A stretch of DNA of 5,631 nucleotides. It comes from Hungatella sp. UBA3402 (GTDB taxonomy: Bacteria; Bacillota; Clostridia; Lachnospirales; Lachnospiraceae). The notes beneath the pieces were generated by a model. It was not told the origin of the DNA. It saw only the letters and a program-made list of their open reading frames with translations, and searched no databases. Made by a program: the position numbers and the translations under genes. The DNA lies in contig DEPC01000140.1 of NCBI GenBank assembly GCA_002358555.1, positions 326 to 5,956 on the forward strand, in the 5' to 3' direction. Positions 1 to 5,631 of the stretch are shown here, in pieces (position 1 is the first letter of the stretch; each line of letters begins with the position of its first letter).

Positions 1-1
1 T

Positions 2-1405
2 TCCAGCCTGAATACCAGTGCGCTGACCGGCGAAAGCGTTCCCCGGAACATCGGAGCCGGAGAGGAAGTCATCAGCGGATGCATCAATATGACCGGAGTT
101 CTGAAGATCCGGACAACGAAAGAATTTGGAGAATCCACCGTGTCCCGGATTCTGGATCTGGTGGAAAATGCCAGTTCCAGAAAAGCAAAGGCAGAAAATT
201 TCATTACCAGATTTGCCAGAGTCTATACACCTATTGTTGTAATATTGGCTTTGACTTTGGCTTTGCTTCCTCCAATTATCTTAGGACAGCCTTGGTCTGT
301 ATGGGTATATCGAGCCTGTAGTTTTCTAGTAGTTTCCTGTCCTTGTGCTTTGGTAATCTCCGTTCCTTTGAGTTTTTTCGGCGGTCTTGGAGCAGCTTCT
401 AAACAGGGAATTCTAATGAAAGGAAGCAATTACTTAGAGGCCATGGGGAATTTGGACACGGTTGTATTTGATAAAACCGGAACCTTGACTACGGGAAAAT
501 TTCAGGTATCTATAGTAGAAACATCGGGAGAAGCTATAAGCAGAGAAAGACTGCTGGAATTGGCGGCATATGGGGAATATCATTCTAACCATCCTATTGC
601 GTTATCTGTCAAAGAAGCATTTGAAAAAGAATGTGTTGGAGCTAATCTAGATAGCAATAAAATCCTGTCAGTGGAAGAAATTGCAGGCTATGGGATGCAT
701 GTAGAGCTGCAGGATAAGGAAAAAATGGATATTTATATTGGCAGTGAACGATTGATGAATCGTCAAGGAATTTCTGTTTCTCCTCAGAATGGGATTATAG
801 GAACCACATTATATATCGCTGACCAAAAAGATTTTCTAGGGCTTATTGTGATTTCTGATACTGTGAGAGAGGATGTTCCGCAAGCATTGAAGGGATTGAG
901 ACAGGAAGGAATCCGCAATCTGGTGATGCTTACAGGAGATAAGAAGGAAGTTGGAAAAGCGGTTGGTGAAAAGCTGGGATTAGACCAAGTATTTGGTGGA
1001 CTGCTGCCAGGAGATAAAGTAGAGAAAGTAGAGCAGCTTTTAAGAGAAAAACCAACAGATAAAACATTAGCATTTGTAGGAGATGGAATTAATGATGCTC
1101 CAGTTCTTGCCAGGGCAGATGTGGGGATTGCCATGGGAGGAATCGGCTCAGATGCCGCAGTGGAGGCAGCCGATGTGGTGATTATGAATGATGAACCTTC
1201 CAAGATTGTTGATGGAATTAAGATTGCCAGAAAGACTGTAACCATTGTGAAACAGAATATCATTTTTGCAATTGGGATTAAGATTTTAGTGCTGGTTTTG
1301 GTGGCTTTTGGTCAAGCATCCATGTGGGCAGCAGTATTTGGAGATGTGGGAGTGTCAGTTTTGGCCATTTTAAATGCAATTCGGGCATTAGAGTATCGAA
1401 GATAA
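2..1405 (+). CDS. cadA: Zn/Cd/Pb-exporting P1B-type ATPase, 5'-truncated by window edge
   Basis: This is an inner-membrane, ATP-driven exporter of soft divalent metals (Zn2+, Cd2+, Pb2+). The reading frame is already open at base 2, so the first ATG inside the window is not the start; 467 codons are visible out of a usual 620-750. The missing part would carry the N-terminal metal-binding domain and first membrane helices. Counting from base 2, visible motifs are the actuator TGES (9-12), the membrane CPC metal site (113-115), the phosphorylation motif DKTGT (157-161), the P1B nucleotide-binding HP (197-198), TGD (311-313) and GDGIND (360-365). The last two helices carry K427 (in GIKI) and D448 (in FGDVG), which with CPC fit the P1B-2 Zn/Cd/Pb group rather than Cu pumps. 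The stop is TAA at 1403-1405, with no hairpin plus U-run terminator behind it. Codon style changes sharply near base 180. The family call is very secure; the exact metal is inferred. Confidence 0.96.
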   Translation, partial: SSLNTSALTGESVPRNIGAGEEVISGCINMTGVLKIRTTKEFGESTVSRILDLVENASSRKAKAENFITRFARVYTPIVVILALTLALLPPIILGQPWSVWVYRACSFLVVSCPCALVISVPLSFFGGLGAASKQGILMKGSNYLEAMGNLDTVVFDKTGTLTTGKFQVSIVETSGEAISRERLLELAAYGEYHSNHPIALSVKEAFEKECVGANLDSNKILSVEEIAGYGMHVELQDKEKMDIYIGSERLMNRQGISVSPQNGIIGTTLYIADQKDFLGLIVISDTVREDVPQALKGLRQEGIRNLVMLTGDKKEVGKAVGEKLGLDQVFGGLLPGDKVEKVEQLLREKPTDKTLAFVGDGINDAPVLARADVGIAMGGIGSDAAVEAADVVIMNDEPSKIVDGIKIARKTVTIVKQNIIFAIGIKILVLVLVAFGQASMWAAVFGDVGVSVLAILNAIRALEYRR

Positions 1406-1432
1406 TTTAAGCATATCTGAGGTTTTCATAAA

Positions 1433-1486
1433 GTGTGGGGCTGTTGCAAACTAATGGATCTATCCAATATTGCAGCAGCTCCATAT
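1433..1486 (+). repeat. Long imperfect hairpin / inverted repeat
   Basis: Arms 1433-1449 and 1470-1486 can pair over 17 positions, four of them G-U wobbles (13 pairs and two wobbles in the core 1437-1449/1470-1482). The 20-base loop contains a further TGGA/TCCA stem (1455-1458 with 1463-1466) closed by a four-base loop. Because wobbles form on the + strand but become A-C mismatches on the other, the pairing favours a + strand RNA. No U-run follows, so it is not a standard intrinsic terminator. The left arm, GGGGCTGTTGCAAA, also resembles IS6-family terminal repeats (IS26 end GGCACTGTTGCAAA, 12 of 14 identical), so a miniature or decayed transposon end is an alternative reading. Confidence 0.6.
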
Positions 1487-1504
1487 CGTGAAAAGAAGTT
1501 CATT

Positions 1505-1509
1505 GGAGG
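1505..1509 (+). promoter_or_regulatory. Ribosome binding site of the acidic orphan gene
   Basis: A perfect GGAGG sits 10 bases before the ATG at 1520 and decides that start. It lies inside the short frame that ends at 1519, so ribosomes finishing that frame would be delivered to the new start. Confidence 0.8.
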
Positions 1510-1519
1510 AAATCGATAA

Positions 1520-1993
1520 ATGGATGTAGAAGAATGGTACAGAGGGTTAAGACAAATACAAGACAGAGGTGAGATTGGGAACGCCTATAATGGGTGTGGT
1601 TCAATTATGTCAGAGCTTAACGATGTATTAGATAATTTTTATGAGTATATTTTGGAAAAATATGAGGATTGCATGCCCCTTTGGGCAGAAGCTTTTATTC
1701 AAATTTATAATTGGCAGTTTCAAACGATGCACGAGTGTGCAGAAGCATATTATGAAAATTTCTATGGTAATTCTGAATATCAAACCATTATCAAAGTTGC
1801 AAACTATCTGGGGAAAAATGGATATAATGAAATCGCTGAACCTTATGCTTGTGCTGCTGTTGACTGTGAACGCTACCAATATCCAGCAGATAAGGAGTAT
1901 CTCCTTCCAGATGACTGGATTGATAACCATGAAGAAACCATATGGAATTTTTATGTAGATATCTTAGAAAACCATAAGGAAGACTTAATATAA
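1520..1993 (+). CDS. Acidic, tyrosine-rich protein of unknown function (immunity-like?)
   Basis: A 157-residue soluble protein that I cannot assign to a family. It has about 32 Asp/Glu against about 9 Lys/Arg, and is rich in aromatics (17 Tyr, 5 Trp) with 5 Cys. There is no signal peptide or membrane segment. The body reads as helical: an acidic stretch around residues 30-52, an aromatic helix pair around 53-80 (LWAEAFIQIYNW, then AYYENFY), a segment around 85-115 (YLGKNGYNEIAEPYACAA) and an acidic tail with DDWIDN and EETIWNF. The start is well supported by GGAGG ten bases upstream, and the ATG follows the preceding TAA directly. Small, strongly acidic single-domain proteins behind a gene tail are typical of immunity proteins of polymorphic toxins or DNA mimics, but that is inference from composition and position; no toxin domain is visible. 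The overlapping frames on both strands are shadows of this one. That it is a real gene is likely. Confidence 0.8.
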   Translation: MDVEEWYRGLRQIQDRGEIGNAYNGCGSIMSELNDVLDNFYEYILEKYEDCMPLWAEAFIQIYNWQFQTMHECAEAYYENFYGNSEYQTIIKVANYLGKNGYNEIAEPYACAAVDCERYQYPADKEYLLPDDWIDNHEETIWNFYVDILENHKEDLI

Positions 1994-2010
1994 CTAGCAC
2001 AACGAGTTAA

Positions 2011-2100
2011 TATAAAACCTATAAGGACAGTTATTGGTGCAATCTATTAGAATATTTTGATAAGGGATTAAAAAAAGGATATTTAACAACGCTAATCTGA
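2011..2100 (+). pseudogene. Possible remnant of a second gene's 3' end
   Basis: Between the acidic gene and the gltB promoter, a frame is open for 29 codons after TAA (2008-2010) up to TGA (2098-2100). Its translation looks protein-like and amphipathic, containing YWCNLLEYFDKGLKKGYL near the end. It has no ATG, GTG or TTG codon and no ribosome binding site, so it cannot be a gene as it stands; it could be the decayed tail of a gene that once followed 1520-1993. An AT-rich frame of this length arises by chance fairly often, so support is weak. Confidence 0.2.
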
Positions 2101-2115
2101 AACAAGAGATGACTA

Positions 2116-2144
2116 TTTACAAATAGATAAAAATGTAGTATTAT
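2116..2144 (+). promoter_or_regulatory. Sigma-A-type promoter for gltB
   Basis: TTTACA (2116-2121) and TATTAT (2139-2144) are each one base from consensus and are separated by exactly 17 bases. Transcription would begin around 2151, leaving a leader of about 55 bases before the gltB ATG. There is no extended -10 TG. This implies that gltB can be transcribed independently of the upstream genes. I see no obvious riboswitch or T-box in so short a leader. Confidence 0.65.
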
Positions 2145-2189
2145 CATGTGAAAAGTTGCTTTAATACACCATAGAGCAGCAAATAATCT

Positions 2190-2196
2190 GGAAAGG
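2190..2196 (+). promoter_or_regulatory. Ribosome binding site of gltB
   Basis: GGAAAGG lies 9 bases before the ATG at 2206. It favours that start over the ATG at 2198, which is out of frame. Confidence 0.75.
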
Positions 2197-2205
2197 AATG
2201 GTACT

Positions 2206-5200
2206 ATGAAAGTAGGCAGGCAGATAGCAGCCAGGCAGGGGACCGTTTTCCAAGAGGATAATTCTCAATTACCTGGCCTTTATAATCCAAGATTTGAACA
2301 TGATAGCTGCGGGATTGGAGCAGTAGCCAATATGAAAGGAATCAAGAGCCACCAAACGGTGGAACAGGCACTGCATATCGTAGAAAACTTAGAACATAGA
2401 GCAGGAAAAGACGGAGAGGGCAAAACTGGCGATGGTGTCGGTATCATGCTTCAGATTTCCCATAAATTTTTCAAGAAGGTAACAAAACCTCTTGGAATTG
2501 AGTTGGGAGACGAAAGGGAGTATGGTGTCGGCATGTTTTTTTTACCTCAGAATATGCTGGCCAGAAATCAAGCTATGAAAATGTTTGAAATCATAGTGGA
2601 AAAGGAAGGATTAGAGTTTTTAGGCTGGAGAACAGTTCCCATAAAGCCAGAGATGATTGGCAAAAAGGCAGTGGAAAAGATGCCTTATATTGTCCAAGGA
2701 TTTGTTAAAAAACCAGAATATTTAGAGAAAGGGATAGATTTTGACCGAAGGCTTTATGTGGCCAGGAGAGTTTTTGAACAGAGTAATGATAATACCTATG
2801 TGGTATCTTTAAGCAGCAGAACTATTGTCTATAAAGGAATGTTTCTGGTAAAAGAGCTTCGACAATTTTTTGTAGATTTACAAGATGAAGATTATGAATC
2901 TGCTTTAGCTACTGTACATTCTCGTTTTAGTACAAATACTAACCCAAGCTGGATGAGAGCCCATCCAAACCGTATTATTGTGCATAATGGGGAGATTAAC
3001 ACTATCAGAGGCAATGTGGATAAGATGCTAGCAAGAGAAGAAACCATGGAATCGGAATTCTTTAAAACCAAGATGCATAAGGTTTTGCCCATTATCAATC
3101 AGGAAGGCTCCGATTCTGCTATGCTTGACAATGCATTGGAGTTTATGATGATGAGTGGCATGGACCTCCCTCTAGCTGTTATGATTATGATTCCAGCTCC
3201 TTGGCGTCATGATAAGTCTATGCCTCAAGAAGTAAGAGATTTTTACCACTATTATGCAACTATGATGGAGCCATGGGATGGCCCAGCTTCCATTGTATTC
3301 AGCGATGGAGACTTGTTGGGGGCAGTTTTGGACCGCAATGGCTTAAGACCTTCTCGTTACTATATTACAGATGACGGATATATGATTTTGGCTTCTGAGG
3401 TTGGAGCGATTGATATTGACCAGTCTCGGATTCTTAAAAAGGAAAGACTGCGTCCTGGAAAAATGCTTCTCGTAGACACTAGGCAGGGAAAGATTATCAC
3501 TGATGATGAACTCAAAATGTATTATGCTCAGAGAAAGCCTTATGGTCAATGGTTGGATTCCAATTTGGTAGAGCTTAATGATTTGAATATCCCCAATATT
3601 GGTGTGCCTGAACTAGATAGAGAAAGACGAGCTAGACTGCAAAAAACATATGGATATACTTATGAGCAATACAAAACAATGATTCTTCCTATGGCGTTAT
3701 ATGGAGCAGAACCTGCCTCAGCTATGGGAGCTGATAGTCCTTTAGCAGTGCTGTCTAGGAAACATCAACCCTTATTTAACTATTTTAAGCAAATGTTTGC
3801 CCAAGTGACAAATCCTCCTATTGATTCTATTCGGGAGGAAATAGTCACAAGCACTACCGTATTTGTAGGTGAAGACGGCAATGTGCTGGAAGAAAAAGCA
3901 GAAAACTGTAAGATTCTGCAGGTAGATAATCCGATTCTTACCTGTACAGATTTGCTCAAAATCAAATATATGAAAAAACCAGGATTTAAGGTTGAAGTGA
4001 TTCCGATTACCTATTATAAAAATACTTCTTTGGAAAAGGCTATTGAGCGACTCTTTTTGGAGGTGGACCGAGCCCACAGGGCAGGAGCGAATATTATTAT
4101 CTTGTCTGACCGAGATATTGATGAGAATCATGTACCCATTCCCTCTCTTTTGGCAGTATCTGCATTACAGCAGCATTTGGTAAAGACCAAAAAAAGAACC
4201 TCTGTAGCATTGATTTTAGAAAGTGGTGAGCCAAGAGAAGTGCATCATTTTGCTACCCTTTTGGGATATGGCGCCTGTGCCATCAATCCTTATCTAGCTC
4301 AAGAATCCATCAAATATCTTATTGAGACTCATATGCTTGACAAGGATTATTATGCAGCAGTAGATGATTATGATAAAGCAGTACTTCATGGAATCGTAAA
4401 GATTGCCTCCAAGATGGGGATTTCTACCATTCAGTCCTATCAAGGAGCCCAGATTTTTGAAGCAATTGGTATCTCGAAAGAGGTAGTAGACCGTTATTTT
4501 ACAGACACTGTCAGCAGGGTGGGAGGCATTTCTTTGGAAGATATTGCAAGTGATGTAGACACACTCCATTCAGCAGCTTTTGACCCTTTAGGTTTAGATG
4601 TTGATTTGACCTTGGATAGTGTAGGAAGTCATAAACAGCGAGCAGGACAAGAAGAACATTTGTATAATCCTCTCACAATTCATTTACTTCAGGAGGCTAC
4701 AAGAACAGGAAGCTATGAAACATTTAAGGAATATTCCCATGCACTCAATGAAGAAGGAAAAACTATCAATTTAAGGAGTATCCTTGATTTTAAATTTGAT
4801 GAAAAGGGAGGTATTCCGATAGAGGAAGTGGAGAGTGTGGAATCCATTGTCAAGCGGTTTAAAACTGGCGCAATGTCCTACGGTTCTATTTCTCAGGAAG
4901 CTCACGAGACATTGGCCATTGCCATGAATCGTATAGGAGGAAAATCCAACAGTGGGGAAGGCGGTGAAAGTCTGGAACGGCTAAGCTCAGAACAGGAAAA
5001 GGAAAACCGCTGTTCTGCCATTAAGCAGGTAGCTTCTGGACGGTTTGGTGTTACTTCTCAGTATTTAGTCAGTGCAAAAGAAATCCAGATAAAAATGGCT
5101 CAAGGCGCAAAGCCAGGGGAGGGCGGCCAGCTTCCAGGAAAAAAGGTTTATCCATGGGTGGCAAAGACAAGACATTCCACTACAGGGGTGGGGTTGATTT

Positions 5201-5631
5201 CTCCGCCGCCTCATCATGATATCTATTCCATTGAAGATTTGGCACAGTTAATTTTTGACTTAAAAAATTCCAATACCCAAGCAAGAATTTCTGTAAAGCT
5301 GGTTTCAGAGGCTGGAGTAGGTACTGTGGCGGCTGGAGTTGCTAAGGCAGGTGCTCAGGTGATTTTGGTTTCATCCTTTGATGGAGGAACTGGGGCTGCT
5401 CCGAGGAATTCTATTTATAATGCAGGTCTTCCCTGGGAGCTTGGGATTGCAGAGGCGCATCAAACTTTAATTATGAATGGACTTAGAGATAAAGTTATTT
5501 TGGAGACAGATGGAAAGTTGATGACAGGCAGAGATGTGGCGATTGCCTGTATGCTGGGCGCGGAGGAGTTTGGTTTTGCGACGGCACCGTTGGTGAGCCT
5601 TGGATGCGTGATGATGCGGGTGTGCAACCTG
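2206..5631 (+). CDS. gltB: Glutamate synthase large subunit, 3'-truncated by window edge
   Basis: The large chain of NADPH-type glutamate synthase (GOGAT) is a cytoplasmic enzyme that transfers the amide of glutamine to 2-oxoglutarate to give two glutamates, working with the small subunit GltD. I translated all 1142 visible codons and found no stop or frameshift; the family is usually about 1500 residues. In order: a 34-residue propeptide; C35 (HDSCGIG), the nucleophile exposed by cleavage; a class II glutamine amidotransferase domain to about 430 with HSRFSTNT (238-245) and HNGEIN (260-265); a central domain from about 475 (LYGAEPASAMGADSPL); and the FMN/2-oxoglutarate barrel from about 806, with GAMSYGSIS, PGEGGQLPG, SPPPHHDIYSIEDL, KLVSEAGVGTVAAGVAKAG and GGTGAAP. 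C1134 and C1140 are the first two ligands of the [3Fe-4S] cluster; the third cysteine and the C-terminal beta-helix domain lie beyond the window. It has its own promoter and ribosome binding site. Antisense frames within it are shadows. Codon GC rises in the final 99 bases. Confidence 0.97.
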   Translation, partial: MKVGRQIAARQGTVFQEDNSQLPGLYNPRFEHDSCGIGAVANMKGIKSHQTVEQALHIVENLEHRAGKDGEGKTGDGVGIMLQISHKFFKKVTKPLGIELGDEREYGVGMFFLPQNMLARNQAMKMFEIIVEKEGLEFLGWRTVPIKPEMIGKKAVEKMPYIVQGFVKKPEYLEKGIDFDRRLYVARRVFEQSNDNTYVVSLSSRTIVYKGMFLVKELRQFFVDLQDEDYESALATVHSRFSTNTNPSWMRAHPNRIIVHNGEINTIRGNVDKMLAREETMESEFFKTKMHKVLPIINQEGSDSAMLDNALEFMMMSGMDLPLAVMIMIPAPWRHDKSMPQEVRDFYHYYATMMEPWDGPASIVFSDGDLLGAVLDRNGLRPSRYYITDDGYMILASEVGAIDIDQSRILKKERLRPGKMLLVDTRQGKIITDDELKMYYAQRKPYGQWLDSNLVELNDLNIPNIGVPELDRERRARLQKTYGYTYEQYKTMILPMALYGAEPASAMGADSPLAVLSRKHQPLFNYFKQMFAQVTNPPIDSIREEIVTSTTVFVGEDGNVLEEKAENCKILQVDNPILTCTDLLKIKYMKKPGFKVEVIPITYYKNTSLEKAIERLFLEVDRAHRAGANIIILSDRDIDENHVPIPSLLAVSALQQHLVKTKKRTSVALILESGEPREVHHFATLLGYGACAINPYLAQESIKYLIETHMLDKDYYAAVDDYDKAVLHGIVKIASKMGISTIQSYQGAQIFEAIGISKEVVDRYFTDTVSRVGGISLEDIASDVDTLHSAAFDPLGLDVDLTLDSVGSHKQRAGQEEHLYNPLTIHLLQEATRTGSYETFKEYSHALNEEGKTINLRSILDFKFDEKGGIPIEEVESVESIVKRFKTGAMSYGSISQEAHETLAIAMNRIGGKSNSGEGGESLERLSSEQEKENRCSAIKQVASGRFGVTSQYLVSAKEIQIKMAQGAKPGEGGQLPGKKVYPWVAKTRHSTTGVGLISPPPHHDIYSIEDLAQLIFDLKNSNTQARISVKLVSEAGVGTVAAGVAKAGAQVILVSSFDGGTGAAPRNSIYNAGLPWELGIAEAHQTLIMNGLRDKVILETDGKLMTGRDVAIACMLGAEEFGFATAPLVSLGCVMMRVCNL

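Larger units (their letters stand above)
1421..1519 (+). pseudogene. Possible gene tail or tiny ORF abutting the acidic gene
   Basis: A frame runs from just after a TGA (1418-1420) to a TAA at 1517-1519, and that TAA touches the ATG of the next gene with no gap. If started at the ATG at 1454 it gives 21 residues, beginning MDLSNIAAAPYR and ending KKFIGGNR. No ribosome binding site is evident before 1454, so it could equally be the leftover 3' end of a larger gene whose body was lost. The next gene's GGAGG lies inside it, as is common for translationally coupled gene pairs. It is in the same frame as both neighbours, separated from each only by stop codons. I recognise no family. The frame is short enough to be chance, and the hairpin at 1433-1486 overlaps it. 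Confidence 0.25.

Noticed and set aside
79..321. + strand frame starting at the ATG at 79
   Set aside because: It runs out of frame with cadA, whose frame is continuous from base 2 and carries TGES upstream of any ATG in the window.
784..1263. Open frame of 159 codons on the - strand
   Set aside because: It lies wholly antisense to the conserved ATP-binding and hinge part of cadA; its Ser/Pro/Thr-rich translation is the usual shadow, with no ribosome binding site noticed.
1433..1486. Rho-independent terminator of cadA
   Set aside because: The stem is strong, but no run of T follows its right arm (the next bases are CGTGAAAAG).
1628..2000. Overlapping open frames on both strands across the acidic gene (1641-1958 +, 1628-1930 -, 1791-2000 -)
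   Set aside because: The frame at 1520-1993 is longer, has a clear GGAGG and gives a coherent acidic protein; the others have AT-rich shadow composition.
2156..2182. TTGCT/AGCAA inverted repeat in the gltB leader as an operator or riboswitch
   Set aside because: Only 5 base pairs around a 17-base loop; too weak to call, and not the spacing of a standard LysR-type box.
3772..4131. Open frame of 119 codons on the - strand, and similar ones at 2892-3098, 3343-3549 and 4294-4569
   Set aside because: All are antisense to the continuous, motif-rich gltB frame.

Overview
The window looks like a chromosomal segment from a low- to medium-GC Clostridia member, most likely Lachnospiraceae or a close relative. 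This rests on the style of the two conserved proteins (a GltB with the clostridial-looking stretch HRAGKDGEGKTGDG and a CadA-type pump), good GGAGG-like ribosome binding sites and a textbook sigma-A-type promoter. The genus assignment is inference only. All supported genes are on the + strand.

Layout. Bases 2-1405 are the 3' two thirds of a Zn/Cd/Pb-exporting P1B-type ATPase (cadA/zntA type), whose 5' end lies before the window. Bases 1406-2205 are an accessory-looking gap. It holds a strong imperfect hairpin (1433-1486), a short unassigned reading frame that ends in TAA directly abutting the next ATG, a 157-residue very acidic, tyrosine-rich orphan protein (1520-1993), a further gene-tail-like open frame (2011-2100) and a promoter (2116-2144). 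Bases 2206-5631 are the first 1142 codons of the glutamate synthase large subunit (gltB). The frame is open and undamaged up to the window edge, which falls between the second and third cysteines of the iron-sulfur cluster.

Function. The pump detoxifies heavy metals. GltB makes glutamate from glutamine and 2-oxoglutarate together with a small subunit, presumably gltD downstream of the window. These two genes share no pathway, and gltB has its own promoter, so they are probably neighbours rather than one operon. The acidic protein has no family that I recognise. Its size, charge and position directly behind a gene tail are reminiscent of an immunity protein, but this is a hypothesis.

Most notable signals. 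Third-position GC falls from about 62% to about 30% near base 180 inside cadA, and rises from about 29% to about 73% near base 5533 inside gltB. The interior therefore differs in codon style from both edges. This could be a mosaic (recombined) segment or an assembly effect. No CRISPR array, tRNA, rRNA, complete mobile element or clear intrinsic terminator was seen.
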